From the NCBI RefSeq assembly GCF_013085255.1, contig NZ_JABFCX010000003.1, positions 1,249,288 to 1,313,287 of the forward strand: a DNA stretch of 64,000 nt. The letters run 5' to 3'. The notes beneath the pieces were generated by a model. The model saw nothing but the letters and a program-made list of their open reading frames with translations, made no database searches and was not told the DNA's origin. Below are positions 36,314-45,293 of this stretch, one piece after another. The stretch comes from Parvularcula mediterranea. GTDB lineage: Bacteria; Pseudomonadota; Alphaproteobacteria; Caulobacterales; Parvularculaceae. A program made the position numbers and the translations under genes. Position 1 is the first letter of the stretch. Each line of letters opens with the position of its first letter.

Positions 36314-37705
36314 TCAGCGCGGGCCGATCATCTTCTCGGGACGGACGATTTCGTCATAGTCCTCTTCCGACACGAAGCCGAGGCCGACAGCCTCTTCGCG
36401 CAGGGTGGTGCCGTTCTTGTGCGCCGTCTTCGCAATGGTCGTCGCATTGTCGTAGCCGATGGTCGGCGCGAGCGCGGTGACGAGCATCAGCGAACGTTCC
36501 ATCAAGGCCTTGATCTGGTCCTGATTGGCCTTGATGCCAACAACACACTTGTCGGTGAAGCTGATCGCAGCATCGCTCAGCAGACTGACGGACTGGAGCA
36601 GGTTATAGACGATGACCGGCTTGAAGACATTGAGCTCGAAATGGCCCTGGCTACCTGCGAAGCTGACGGTTGTGTTGTTGCCCATCACTTGCGCGCAGAC
36701 CATGGTCATGGCCTCGCACTGGGTCGGGTTGACCTTGCCCGGCATGATCGACGAACCCGGCTCGTTCTCAGGAAGCTGCAGCTCGCCGAGGCCCGAGCGG
36801 GGCCCGGAGCCCAGGAACCGGATGTCGTTGGCGATCTTGAACAGCGACACGGCGACATTGTTGAGGGCACCATGCGCGCCGACCATCGCGTCCTTCGTGG
36901 CCAGAGCCTGGAATTTGTTCGGTGCGGTGACGAAAGGCAGCTTGGTGAAGTTCGCGACCTCTTCGGCGAAGCTTTCGCCGAAGCCCGGCTTTGTGTTGAG
37001 GCCCGTGCCGACGGCCGTGCCGCCTTGCGCAAGCTCGTAAAGGTTCGGGAGCTTCTCTTCGAGGCCCGCGATGCCGTAGTCCAGCATTGCAACGTAGCCG
37101 GAGAATTCCTGGCCGAGGGTCAGGGGCGTTGCGTCCTGCGTGTGCGTCCGGCCGATCTTGATGATGTCCTTGAACTCTTCCGCTTTGTCGTTGAGCGCAT
37201 TGCGGAGTTTGTTCAGTGCAGGGATCAGGCGGTGATGGATCTCCTCCGCCGACGCAATGTGCATGGCGGTGGGGAAGGTGTCGTTTGAGCTTTGCGCCTT
37301 GTTGACGTGATCGTTCGGATGGACAGGATCCTTCGAGCCGATCTCGCCGCCGAGGATTTCGATGGCGCGGTTGGCGATCACCTCATTGGTGTTCATGTTC
37401 GACTGGGTGCCCGAGCCCGTCTGCCAGACCGAAAGCGGGAAGTGGCCGTTGAGCTTGCCTTCGGCGACTTCCGTGGCGGCATTGACGATGGCTTCGCCGA
37501 TCTTAGCATCGAGATTGTCGAGCTTCATGTTGGCGCGCGCTGCCGAGCGCTTGACGATACCAAGTGCACGGATCATCGCAGGCGGCATGGTCTCGATGCC
37601 GATGTCGAAATTGATGAGCGAGCGCGCCGACTGGGCGCCGTAATATTTGTCGGTGGGGACTTCGAGGGGGCCGAAGCTGTCGGTCTCGGTGCGGGTCTCA
37701 GCCAT
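36314..37705 (-). CDS. fumC: Class II fumarate hydratase
   Basis: 463-aa iron-free fumarase of the TCA cycle, interconverting fumarate and malate. Start at 37705 ([12 protein letters not shown]) with AGGAGA seven bases upstream; the frame runs further upstream without family similarity. Signature [11 protein letters not shown] (catalytic loop serine) and the fumarase-specific [12 protein letters not shown] and [17 protein letters not shown] are intact. Homotetrameric cytosolic enzyme. Appears monocistronic. Confidence 0.97.
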   Translation of the reverse strand: MAETRTETDSFGPLEVPTDKYYGAQSARSLINFDIGIETMPPAMIRALGIVKRSAARANMKLDNLDAKIGEAIVNAATEVAEGKLNGHFPLSVWQTGSGTQSNMNTNEVIANRAIEILGGEIGSKDPVHPNDHVNKAQSSNDTFPTAMHIASAEEIHHRLIPALNKLRNALNDKAEEFKDIIKIGRTHTQDATPLTLGQEFSGYVAMLDYGIAGLEEKLPNLYELAQGGTAVGTGLNTKPGFGESFAEEVANFTKLPFVTAPNKFQALATKDAMVGAHGALNNVAVSLFKIANDIRFLGSGPRSGLGELQLPENEPGSSIMPGKVNPTQCEAMTMVCAQVMGNNTTVSFAGSQGHFELNVFKPVIVYNLLQSVSLLSDAAISFTDKCVVGIKANQDQIKALMERSLMLVTALAPTIGYDNATTIAKTAHKNGTTLREEAVGLGFVSEEDYDEIVRPEKMIGPR

Positions 37706-37790
37706 CGCGGGATCTCCTAAGAATCTTTCCCGCGAGGTAGGCCAGTGCTGGCCGAAGGGCAACGCTCGCCTTTCGTCTAGGGACCTGAGC

Positions 37791-38705
37791 TCAAGGCCGG
37801 GGGCTGAGAAGCACGCCCTCCCTGACCAGCCCGTCCTGCTGCGCCGCATCGTGGGAGGGCAGGATGACGAGCTCCGGTTCTGCCTTCTGGAGCTCATGCA
37901 GCGCCCGAACCTGTGCCTGCACCAACGCACGGTCTTCTGGCGGATCGAAGAAGAAGGTCTGCATGATCCGGGGGCGGGTCTTGGCGTTCTCGATATTGTC
38001 CATCACCCACGCGATGTCGCCGATCAGGAGGTATTCCCTGCCGTTCTGGAGCTGGACGAAGATCGTGAGGCTGCCCTCGGTATGCCCCGGGGTCTCGAGG
38101 ACAGCGACGCCTGGTGCGATGGCGCGGGGGTCGCGGAAGCGCTCAGAGATCAACCGATCGAGCGGCGGGCGGAGTTCTCCGTCTTGAGAAAAGGCAGGCA
38201 GTTCCTCGATCTGCGGCGGGGTCAGGCGCAAGGCGGGGCCGAGATTTTCGGGCCTCGGGTGCCGAGGGACCAGCGAGAGATGGTCGAGGTGCTCATGGGT
38301 AACGAGGATCGCGTCCGCATTGTCCATCTCTGCGACCAGCTCCTGGTAGAGCTCCGGGAAGAACGTGCCCTTGAGCTCCTCCTCGACGATTTGCCGATCA
38401 CCAGGCGCATCGACGACGATCTGCGTGCCGCCACCAAAGTCGATCACGTAAGCGGTGAAGGCCATCTCCACCGGCGCGAAATCGAGGCCCTTTCCGACCG
38501 CGAAGCCGGGGGCATTCGCCCTGCCGATATCGATGGCGGTGATGGCCTCTGGCCGATCGAGCTCAGGAGCTGAAGCAGCGGCACGCAGCTCCTCCAGGCG
38601 GAAGTCGTAGCTGGTCCCGGCTGGCGTACCGTTCTCGACCGCCCACCAGTAAAGGCCGCCAAGGACCCCAAGGCCAAGGATCAGGAAAGCGAGAAAGCGA
38701 CGCAT
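37791..38705 (-). CDS. Membrane-anchored metallo-beta-lactamase-fold hydrolase
   Basis: 304 aa. An N-terminal membrane helix (about 4-22) anchors a metallo-beta-lactamase domain with the HxHxDH zinc motif (THEHLDHLS near 135-143), then PGHTEGS (near 209), the bridging-Asp motif IGDIAW and a final SHD. All metal ligands are present, so it should be an active hydrolase, resembling the lactonase/glyoxalase-II branch; substrate unknown. Codes convergently with nothing and lies 85 bases upstream of fumC on the same strand. Confidence 0.87.
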   Translation of the reverse strand: MRRFLAFLILGLGVLGGLYWWAVENGTPAGTSYDFRLEELRAAASAPELDRPEAITAIDIGRANAPGFAVGKGLDFAPVEMAFTAYVIDFGGGTQIVVDAPGDRQIVEEELKGTFFPELYQELVAEMDNADAILVTHEHLDHLSLVPRHPRPENLGPALRLTPPQIEELPAFSQDGELRPPLDRLISERFRDPRAIAPGVAVLETPGHTEGSLTIFVQLQNGREYLLIGDIAWVMDNIENAKTRPRIMQTFFFDPPEDRALVQAQVRALHELQKAEPELVILPSHDAAQQDGLVREGVLLSPRP

Positions 38706-38777
38706 CGACGGGCTCCGATTGGTGTTATCTCATCCTAGAGCGAGCCCATCAGGGCGCAATCGACGGAGACACACGGC

Positions 38778-39176
38778 ATGGGATCGGGCGCTGGCAAGGT
38801 GAAGCTCCACACGGACGGCGACGTTGCGGTGGTGATCATCGACGCCGCAACGACCCAGACGCGCCCCCTCAAGAAGTTCGTCTCCGCCTTCATCAAGCGA
38901 GAGGCCGCCTCGGTCAGGCCCTGGTTCGGGCCGTTCGAGGTGCGGATCTGGACCTCCGTGATGAGCGAGAAGCCCGGCGCCCACGACGTGGACAATGTCG
39001 CGAAGGCCATCCTCGACGCTCTGGACGGCGTCTTCTGGCGCGATGACCGGCAAGTGGTGCGGCTTATCTCGGAGCGCTTCACAGGCGACGCCAACCGCAT
39101 CGCGGTGAAGATCACGCCCCTGAAAAAGGAGATCGAGCCGATTGAGCTCGACAAGACGCTCTTGGACGAAGCCTAG
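38778..39176 (+). CDS. RusA-like Holliday junction resolvase
   Basis: 132 aa matching the RusA endonuclease family, homodimers that cut four-way junctions. The catalytic set is clear: D70-x-D72-N-x-x-K76, then WRDDRQV with D89 and D90, at almost the same positions as E. coli RusA (D70, D72, K76, D91). RusA is usually carried by prophages, but no phage gene is near; many alphaproteobacteria do have chromosomal RusA-like genes. Its end overlaps the convergent membrane-protein gene by four bases. Confidence 0.8.
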   Translation: MGSGAGKVKLHTDGDVAVVIIDAATTQTRPLKKFVSAFIKREAASVRPWFGPFEVRIWTSVMSEKPGAHDVDNVAKAILDALDGVFWRDDRQVVRLISERFTGDANRIAVKITPLKKEIEPIELDKTLLDEA

Positions 39177-39535
39177 AAAGGCAGCAGCTTGCCGCCGCCC
39201 TCGTCGGGCATGGCGTTGTGGAGCTTGCGCCTGAGCGAAAATGTCCCGCGGATGAAGACGTAGAAGCCCGCTGCCCTGACGAGGAAGCCCGCGAGGACGT
39301 CCTGCCAGTGCATAGCTTGTCCGCGCAGAGCGATCTCGACGCCCTTGTGACCGTCGCCTTCGCGCAGCATCTGCACATACGGCCAGGCCTGGTCGATGAT
39401 CAGGAGGATCACCGTGACCTTCCAGGCGGGGAATTTGTTGGTGACGAACAGCGCGCCGATGAGGAGCAGGATGATGGCTCTCGTGGCGTCGCTTCCGGAA
39501 AAACCGAGCGAGAAGACGTAGAGAAGCTGCTCCAT
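39173..39535 (-). CDS. Small membrane protein of unknown function
   Basis: 120 aa with about three membrane helices (roughly 15-32, 38-55, 85-100) and a basic segment (RRKLHNA) before a Gly-rich tail. I recognise no family. Same strand as, and 47 bases downstream of, a second uncharacterised membrane-anchored protein, so they may form a two-gene unit. Composition is like neighbouring genes and supports it being real. Confidence 0.7.
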   Translation of the reverse strand: MEQLLYVFSLGFSGSDATRAIILLLIGALFVTNKFPAWKVTVILLIIDQAWPYVQMLREGDGHKGVEIALRGQAMHWQDVLAGFLVRAAGFYVFIRGTFSLRRKLHNAMPDEGGGKLLPF

Positions 39536-39582
39536 GCTGCCTCTCTTCGGGAAAGATGGTTAGCCCGGGGTAAAGGCTCGGC

Positions 39583-40350
39583 TCAGCCGTCGGTGCGCAA
39601 GTCCTCGACGAACGCCTTCACCGCAGTGTCGATGCGGCGCCATTCGGGGAGGTAGGCTTCCTTGAAGATGTACCGGACCCAGACATCCTGGCTGATATCG
39701 TAGGTGCGGAAGCAGTCTGGCGGGATCAGGCTGTCGTCGGGGCTGTCATAGCAAAAGAGCACCGCTTCTTCACCGTCTTCGGTGGTGCCCACATACATGA
39801 CCCGGTCTTCGTAGCCTGCGCCGGGGGCGAGGCTGGAGGCTTTGCCGAATTCGTACTTGGTGAGGCCATGCTCGTGGGGGACGCCGCCCGCTTCGGTGAC
39901 GTGCTTTTTGTAGAGGATCTCGAGGCGCTGTTTCTCGTCGAAGGGCGTGTTGTTCTCTTCGATCAGGACGTCGATGCGCCGTGAATTGTCGCGGTTCTCG
40001 ACGAAGTCGTTCCTGCGCGATGGCGTGTAGCCATCCATCCGCGGCCACGCGGCGTAGAGGGAGAGGGAATCCCGCGCGCCGGGGCGGCGGTCCTTGGGGA
40101 AGACCGTGTGGTTGGCAGGCACGTCGAAGGTGATGCCGCCGACCGAGAGGAGGGCTGTTTCCTCCGAAACGCTGGGCCGCGGCACGTCGCCAGCGAGCTC
40201 ATCGGGGCTGGGGCCGAAATAGTAGGCGAGGACGAAACCTGAGAGCACGAGGGTCGCAAGGAAAATCAGGAGCGGATAGCGCCAGCCCGATTCCTCTTTG
40301 ACGACCTCGCCCCCGATCGTCTGTTGCTGCTGCTGCCTGCGACGCGCCAT
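39583..40350 (-). CDS. Membrane-anchored hypothetical protein
   Basis: 255 aa: a basic Gln-rich N-terminus (MARRRQQQQQ), one membrane helix (about 25-45) and a periplasmic or extracytoplasmic domain of about 200 residues with two cysteines near its end (LFCYDSP and PPDCFRTY) that may pair. No family recognised. Probably in one unit with the downstream small membrane protein. Confidence 0.75.
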   Translation of the reverse strand: MARRRQQQQQTIGGEVVKEESGWRYPLLIFLATLVLSGFVLAYYFGPSPDELAGDVPRPSVSEETALLSVGGITFDVPANHTVFPKDRRPGARDSLSLYAAWPRMDGYTPSRRNDFVENRDNSRRIDVLIEENNTPFDEKQRLEILYKKHVTEAGGVPHEHGLTKYEFGKASSLAPGAGYEDRVMYVGTTEDGEEAVLFCYDSPDDSLIPPDCFRTYDISQDVWVRYIFKEAYLPEWRRIDTAVKAFVEDLRTDG

Positions 40351-40486
40351 GGTTTATCCGATGCTCTTCGTTGGGAGATCAAAACCCTGTCTTGGTCGCG
40401 CGATCAAGTATCGCGTTCCCGGCACCCTGTTAGAAATACTGATGCGAGGCCTCTGAATTTTTCTAAACCGGGGCTCTCGCAAGGGC

Positions 40487-40525
40487 CTTTGGCTTGGCGT
40501 AGCGGGGATCCATCAAGCCAAGGGA
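40487..40525 (+). promoter_or_regulatory. Inverted repeat next to the GST ribosome site
   Basis: Perfect arms TTGGCTTG (40489-40496) and CAAGCCAA (40514-40521), extendable with a one-base bulge to include CCT/AGG. The ribosome-site-like AAGGGA is at the foot of the stem, six to ten bases before the GST ATG at 40532. It could gate translation. Confidence 0.4.
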
Positions 40526-40531
40526 ACCAAC

Positions 40532-41185
40532 ATGACCGACCTCACCCTCGTCATTGGCAACAAGAACCTCTCCTCATGGTCCCTGCGGCCGTGGATCCTG
40601 ATGAAGCAGATGGGCATTCCGTTCACTGAGGTGAAAATTCGGCTCGATCATCCCTCGACCCGTGAGGAGATCGCCAAGCATTCGCCGTCTGGCCTCGTCC
40701 CCGTGCTGAAGGTCGGAAGCGAGACCGTCTGGGACAGCCTCGCGATTGCTGAGACGCTGGCCGACTTCTATCCGGACAAGCCCTTCTGGCCGAGCGAAGA
40801 GATGGCCAAGGCGCGGGCGCGGTGCCTCTCCGCCGAGATGCACTCGGGCTTCGCCCAGCTGCGCGGCACCTGGCCGATGGACATCGTCAATGAGGCGAAG
40901 AAGGTCTCCGTCGCCCCGGGCGTCCAGAAGGACCTCAAGCGCATCCACCAGCTCTGGTCAGAGGCGCGCCGCGATTATGGCGGGGACGGACCTTTCCTGT
41001 TCGGCGAGTTTTCCGTCGCCGATGCCATGTACGCTCCGGTCGTCAGCCGACTGAGAACCTTCGGCCCAGTCGACCTCTTCGAGGACATGACCGGCTATCT
41101 CGAGACGATGTGGGAACTCCCGGCCATGAAAGAGTGGCGGGAAGGGGCTGCGGAAGAAGCCGCCGCGGGCTGGTACAAGTTCTAG
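40532..41185 (+). CDS. Glutathione S-transferase family protein
   Basis: 217-aa GST. The N-terminal thioredoxin-like domain contains NKNLSSWSLRPWI (serine-type active-site region, Ser near 13-16), SGLVPVL with the cis-Pro, and DSLAIAETL for the glutathione gamma-Glu contact; the C-terminal helical domain contains GEFSVADAMYAPV. Second, distantly related GST in the window (the other is at 14720-15334). Cytoplasmic; substrate unknown. The stop overlaps the end of the convergent small membrane protein gene. Confidence 0.92.
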   Translation: MTDLTLVIGNKNLSSWSLRPWILMKQMGIPFTEVKIRLDHPSTREEIAKHSPSGLVPVLKVGSETVWDSLAIAETLADFYPDKPFWPSEEMAKARARCLSAEMHSGFAQLRGTWPMDIVNEAKKVSVAPGVQKDLKRIHQLWSEARRDYGGDGPFLFGEFSVADAMYAPVVSRLRTFGPVDLFEDMTGYLETMWELPAMKEWREGAAEEAAAGWYKF

Positions 41186-41370
41186 TCTGACTTCCGGCGT
41201 TTGCGCGCGGCTCGGGAGCCGCCTCCGAAGATGACCCCAGCCAGCAGGCCAAGCGCCAGATTGTCGAAGACGACCCAGACGAAAACGAAAGCGATCAGGA
41301 ACGCGCCGAGATCGAGCCCGATCCCGGCGCCGCCTTCCTTGTCTGGCTGAGGCTCTTTGTCCGTACCCAT
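41182..41370 (-). CDS. Small membrane protein, 62 aa
   Basis: 62 aa: an acidic N-terminus (MGTDKEPQPDKEGG), a hydrophobic stretch forming one or two helices (about 17-50) and a basic end (SRAARKRRKSD), which gives a positive-inside orientation for the C-terminus. Starts eight bases after the phoH stop, so it is probably cotranscribed with phoH. No family recognised; the topology and clean start support a real gene. Confidence 0.6.
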   Translation of the reverse strand: MGTDKEPQPDKEGGAGIGLDLGAFLIAFVFVWVVFDNLALGLLAGVIFGGGSRAARKRRKSD

Positions 41371-41377
41371 CAAGCGG

Positions 41378-42148
41378 TCAGATCTTATCGACCATCTTCG
41401 CGACGAGCGGGTGCCTGACGACGTGCTGGGTCTTGAAGCGGGTGACGCCAATCTCGTCGACCTCGTCGAGCTTGTCCACGATCTCCGAGAACCCTGACAC
41501 ACCGGGCAGGAGGTCCGTCTGGTCAGGGTCACCCGTGATGACCATGGTCGAGTGCCAGCCGAGGCGGGTGAGCAGCATCTTGAGTTGCGCGTAGGTGCAG
41601 TTCTGGGCCTCGTCGATGACCACGAAGGCGTTGTTCAGTGTGCGGCCCCGCATGAAGGCGATGGGCGCCACTTCGATGACACCTTCGGTCATCAGCTGGC
41701 GGACCTTCTTGGCACTGAGCCTGTCGGTGAGGACATCGTAGAGGGGGCGGAGGTAAGGAGAAAGTTTCTCCTCCATGTCACCGGGCAGATAGCCGAGGCT
41801 CTCGCCAGCTTCGACGGCAGGGCGGGAGAGGACAATCCGCCCGATCTTCCCAGCTTCCAGCGCCTCAACGGCCTTGGCAACCGCGATATACGTCTTGCCT
41901 GTGCCCGCCGGGCCGCAGGCAAAGACGACGTTGTGATCGTCAATCTGCTGGAAAAGCTCAGCCTGCGTCTCGTTCTGTGGTCTGATTTTCTTCTTATAGC
42001 TTTGGTCACGCGGCCCATCAGGCACGTCGCCCATCGGTGACCATCCGTCCTCGAACAGGACCCTCACATTATCCGGCATGGCGCGGCGATCTTCCTGGCG
42101 TTGAGTACCCGACCTCTTGATCGATTTCTTCGCTGAACGACGTGCCAT
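41378..42148 (-). CDS. PhoH-family ATPase
   Basis: 256-aa P-loop ATPase of the PhoH family, linked to RNA metabolism in several bacteria. Walker A ACGPAGTGKTYIA near residue 82, Walker B FVVIDEAQNCT, sensor TGDPDQTDL and the C-terminal VTRFKTQHVVRHPLV arginine-finger region are intact. The N-terminus is a short basic tail (MARRSAKKSIKRSG). It lacks the KH-like N-terminal region of longer PhoH proteins. Divergent from cytochrome b561 across a 238-base gap in which I see no clear promoter. Confidence 0.93.
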   Translation of the reverse strand: MARRSAKKSIKRSGTQRQEDRRAMPDNVRVLFEDGWSPMGDVPDGPRDQSYKKKIRPQNETQAELFQQIDDHNVVFACGPAGTGKTYIAVAKAVEALEAGKIGRIVLSRPAVEAGESLGYLPGDMEEKLSPYLRPLYDVLTDRLSAKKVRQLMTEGVIEVAPIAFMRGRTLNNAFVVIDEAQNCTYAQLKMLLTRLGWHSTMVITGDPDQTDLLPGVSGFSEIVDKLDEVDEIGVTRFKTQHVVRHPLVAKMVDKI

Positions 42149-42386
42149 GACGCATCTCCTTTACGGTGCGGCTACGGATAATATTGGTGGTGGAGGATGG
42201 GACATGGCAGCGGCCTCTGCGCTTGGTGCCTTTTGGCTGGAGAAGTATCGCCTGCCTGAACCCATGAGAAGATGATGACTGATTCGCAGTCGATCGAGGG
42301 AAATTTTCCTGTGAACTTTTTTTGGCAATGCAGGTTTGCTGTTCTCACAACTTGAGAAAAAGCAGCGCGCTGACAAACTCAGCCGC

Positions 42387-42983
42387 ATGACGAACACCGC
42401 TGACAGCTACACCCGCGTTGCAAAAGCCCTTCACTGGCTGATCGCGCTGATGATCATCGTGCAGATCCCTGCGGGTATCATCATGCACAATCTCGCGTTC
42501 AGCGAGACCAAGTTCCTGATGTACCAATTGCACAAGAGCTTCGGCCTGATTGTCCTCGGCCTGTCGCTGTTCCGCCTCTATTGGCGCCTGACCCACCCCG
42601 TGCCACCGCTGCCCGATGGCATGAAGGGATGGGAGAGGGCGGCTGCGCGGTTCACCCACGTGGCCTTTTACGTGGTGATCATCGGCATTCCGCTCACGGG
42701 CTGGCTGATGGTGTCGGCTTCGACGACCGGTATCGACACCAAGCTCTTCTTCGTGATCCATGTGCCCCATTGGCCACTTCCGGTCAGCGAAGCCCTCGAA
42801 GGATTTCTCGCGGAAACGCACGAATACATGGCGAAAGCGACCATTGCGCTGATTGCGGTCCATATAGGTGCAGCATTGAAGCACCACTTCGTGGCGCGCG
42901 ACGCGACGCTCACAAGGATGCTCCCCGGCGGCTTCGTGAAGCGGGCCTCGGCGGCACCGGAAGAAAAGGAAGACCCGGCATGA
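42387..42983 (+). CDS. Cytochrome b561
   Basis: 198-aa four-helix inner-membrane dihaem cytochrome. Haem-ligand histidines are visible: ALHWLIAL (helix 1), LHKSFGL (helix 2), and VHIGAALKHHF (helix 4), plus THVAFYV in helix 3. Bacterial b561 can pass electrons from quinol to superoxide or periplasmic partners. ATG 42387 is chosen by family alignment, as no good ribosome site is seen; a TTG at 42336 is in frame. The stop overlaps the YceI start (ATGA), and b561-YceI pairing is common. Confidence 0.92.
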   Translation: MTNTADSYTRVAKALHWLIALMIIVQIPAGIIMHNLAFSETKFLMYQLHKSFGLIVLGLSLFRLYWRLTHPVPPLPDGMKGWERAAARFTHVAFYVVIIGIPLTGWLMVSASTTGIDTKLFFVIHVPHWPLPVSEALEGFLAETHEYMAKATIALIAVHIGAALKHHFVARDATLTRMLPGGFVKRASAAPEEKEDPA

Positions 42984-43612
42984 CCAAGAACCTCCTGGCC
43001 CTAGCAGGGCTCCTCCTGATCGCAGCCTGCGGCGGCGGCGAGCCTGCCAAGACGCCGAACGTCGAGCAGGGCGAGGTCGACCTGACCGTCCGTGAGATGG
43101 CTGGCCCCTCCACCTGGGAGATTGACCGCGAAGCGAGCACGATCCGCTTCCGCGCGACCCAGAATAATAAGGAGTTCATCGGCACCTTCGGCGCATGGAA
43201 TGCTGGGATCCTGATGAATCCTGAAAGCCCTGCGGAAGAAGGGGAGATCGAGGCGATCATCGACCTCGCATCCGCTGACGCCGGGACGAACGATCGGAAC
43301 AATGCGCTTCCCGAAGAAGGGTGGTTCAACACCGCGCTTCACCCGACCGCGATCTACCGCTCGAACGACATCACCGACACGGGCGAGGGAAGCTACAACG
43401 CCGAAGGCACCCTCACGATCAAGGGGATCACCCGCGATGTCTCGATGCCCTTCGCGCTGGAGATCGCCGAGGATGGCCGCGCGATTGCCGATGGCTCGGT
43501 GCTTCTCGACCGGTCCGAGTTCGGCGTGGGCTCGGGCGAGTTCGCGGACGGCAAATGGGTCGGCCTAGAAGTCGAAGTGCTCCTGCACATCGAAGCGGTT
43601 CCTGCAGGCTAA
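42980..43612 (+). CDS. YceI-family lipoprotein
   Basis: 210 aa with a lipoprotein signal (lipobox LIAAC near 18) and a YceI lipocalin-like domain: STWEIDREASTIRF near 44, FNTALHPTAIYRS, LTIKGITRDVSMPF. YceI proteins bind polyisoprenoids such as quinones in the periplasm. Overlaps the upstream cytochrome b561 gene by four bases, consistent with a quinone-linked pair. Confidence 0.93.
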   Translation: MTKNLLALAGLLLIAACGGGEPAKTPNVEQGEVDLTVREMAGPSTWEIDREASTIRFRATQNNKEFIGTFGAWNAGILMNPESPAEEGEIEAIIDLASADAGTNDRNNALPEEGWFNTALHPTAIYRSNDITDTGEGSYNAEGTLTIKGITRDVSMPFALEIAEDGRAIADGSVLLDRSEFGVGSGEFADGKWVGLEVEVLLHIEAVPAG

Positions 43613-43615
43613 GCC

Positions 43616-44032
43616 TCAGCCGAAGACGCCAGCGCCTTTTGCGGCTTCGAAGCAGTGGAGTCGCGAGGTCTCAACCGCTGCCTGACGGTGGAAGACGATG
43701 GCCTGATAGCCCTCGTCCTTCACCATCGCGAGGAAATGGTCCTTCGACGGATAGCCAGCGACGAAGCCTAGATCCCATGTCTCGTCGCTCGGTCCGATGA
43801 GGGGAAAGCGCGGGGTGCCGCGCCAGACGATCTTGCCGCCATTTTTCTGGAAGAAGGGAGCCGAGGCCTCGCCATAGGCCGCATACGCTTCGGCACCCTT
43901 GGCCTTGCGACCGTCGGCATAGGCGGCGCTGGCGCGCAGTTTGATAAGGTTCAGCATGTGAACCGGCCCCTCGATCTCCATCTTCGCAAACTGGCGGAAC
44001 GCCTCGCGGTCAGGGTCGATGAAGCCGGTCAT
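43616..44032 (-). CDS. DUF1330-family protein
   Basis: 138-aa dimeric alpha-beta barrel type protein of the DUF1330 family: VHMLNLIKLRASAAYADG near 24, then EAYAAYGEASAPFFQKNGGKIVWRG, both typical. Function of the family is unknown. Starts seven bases after the stop of the alpha/beta hydrolase gene, so it is in one operon with it. Confidence 0.85.
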   Translation of the reverse strand: MTGFIDPDREAFRQFAKMEIEGPVHMLNLIKLRASAAYADGRKAKGAEAYAAYGEASAPFFQKNGGKIVWRGTPRFPLIGPSDETWDLGFVAGYPSKDHFLAMVKDEGYQAIVFHRQAAVETSRLHCFEAAKGAGVFG

Positions 44033-44039
44033 TTGGGGA

Positions 44040-44708
44040 TCAGTCCTCGAACAGACGGCCCTCAGGGGGCTCCTCGAGGCGGCGGTCGAGATAGGCCGCC
44101 GAGGCTTCCATCAGCGCTTCCTGGTGCTGGCTGAAGAAGTGGTCAGCGCCCGGGATGACTTCAAACTCGATCTTCCGGCCCTTCTGGGTGCGGGTCTTCT
44201 CCATCGTCTCCTTCGTGAGGGACGGCGGGCAGATCTTGTCGCTCTCGCCGTGGAGGACGAGGCCCGAGGAGGGGCAGGGGGCGAGGAAACTGAAATCATA
44301 GAGGTTGGCGGCTGCCGAAATCGACAGGAAGCCGACAATCTCAGGCCTGCGCATCAGGAGCTGCATCCCGACATAGGAGCCGAACGAGAACCCGGCGACC
44401 CATGCGAATGGCGCGGTGGGGTTCAGCTGCTGGAGGTAGTCGAGCGCCGTTGCGGCATCGGACAGCTCGCCCTGGCCCTGATCATACTCGCCCTCGGACT
44501 TGCCGACGCCGCGGAAGTTGAAGCGCATGACCCCAAAGCCCCTGCGGGCGAACATGTGGTACATCTCGTAGGTGATCTTGTCGTTCATCGTCCCGCCGAA
44601 CTGGGGGTGGGGATGAAGGATCAGCGCTACGGGTGCGTTGTCTTCGCGGGCCTTGCGATAGTGGCCTTCGAGCCGGCCTTCTGGGCCGGGAAAAATGACT
44701 TCAGCCAT
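44040..44708 (-). CDS. Alpha/beta hydrolase
   Basis: 222-aa cytosolic serine hydrolase of the small dienelactone-hydrolase-like type found widely in proteobacteria. Oxyanion motif LHPHPQFGG near 31-39, nucleophile elbow GFSFGS near 106, acid in LHGESDKICPP and His in PGADHFFSQH; the triad is complete. Substrate unknown. Upstream of the DUF1330 gene in the same operon and divergent from the suf regulator. Confidence 0.9.
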   Translation of the reverse strand: MAEVIFPGPEGRLEGHYRKAREDNAPVALILHPHPQFGGTMNDKITYEMYHMFARRGFGVMRFNFRGVGKSEGEYDQGQGELSDAATALDYLQQLNPTAPFAWVAGFSFGSYVGMQLLMRRPEIVGFLSISAAANLYDFSFLAPCPSSGLVLHGESDKICPPSLTKETMEKTRTQKGRKIEFEVIPGADHFFSQHQEALMEASAAYLDRRLEEPPEGRLFED

Positions 44709-44756
44709 GGAAACTCAATCACGTGACGCGCGTCAGAACGGCGCGCGGAATCAAAG

Positions 44757-44771
44757 TTGACCTGAGAGGTC
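44757..44771 (+). promoter_or_regulatory. Candidate suf promoter with inverted repeat
   Basis: TTGACC (-35-like, 44757-44762) overlaps the perfect inverted repeat GACCT-GAG-AGGTC (44759-44771), about 90-105 bases before the rrf2 gene. A repressor bound there would block the promoter. No good -10 follows, so this is tentative. Confidence 0.4.
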
Positions 44772-44861
44772 GGAAATCCTACTTCCCCGGTCAGGAACAG
44801 GGCGAATAGCACAGTCGGCCCTGCTGTCCACATTTGCAGCGCACAATAGAGAGGATGCGGC

Positions 44862-45293
44862 GTGAAGCTTGCGGCGAAAGCAAGAATGGCAGTGACCGGG
44901 ATGGCGGACCTTGTCGCCTTCGGGTCCGGCGCGCCTGTGCCGCTCTCCGCCATTGCCGAGCGCCAGCGGCTGTCGCTTGCCTTCCTCGAGCAGATTTTCG
45001 CCAAGCTCCGCAGGGCAGGCCTCGTCGAGAGCCGCAGGGGCGCACAGGGCGGCTACATCCTGACCCGCGACCCCTCGGACGTGACCCTCGCAGAGGTTGT
45101 CGCCGCCGTGGAAGAAGAGGTGCGCTCGACCGCCTGCCAGCCGGGCGCGAATGCAGGCTGCACCGGCACCTCGGCGCGCTGCCTGACCCATAAGCTCTGG
45201 GCGGACCTTGACCGGCATATTGACAGCTGGCTGACCGAAACGACCCTCGCCGACGTCCGCGCACAGAAGGCCGAGGAGGTCGTCAGCGCATGA
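44862..45293 (+). CDS. Rrf2-family Fe-S-sensing regulator (IscR/SufR-like)
   Basis: 143-aa winged-helix repressor heading the suf operon. The DNA-binding part (MKLAAKARMAVTGMADLV... RRGAQGGYIL) and three cysteines C92, C100 and C107 with H110 match the Fe-S ligands of E. coli IscR (C92, C98, C104, H107). Rrf2 regulators of this type sense Fe-S status and tune suf transcription. GTG 44862 with GAGAGGA seven bases upstream. The stop overlaps the desulfurase start by four bases. Confidence 0.92.
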   Translation: MKLAAKARMAVTGMADLVAFGSGAPVPLSAIAERQRLSLAFLEQIFAKLRRAGLVESRRGAQGGYILTRDPSDVTLAEVVAAVEEEVRSTACQPGANAGCTGTSARCLTHKLWADLDRHIDSWLTETTLADVRAQKAEEVVSA

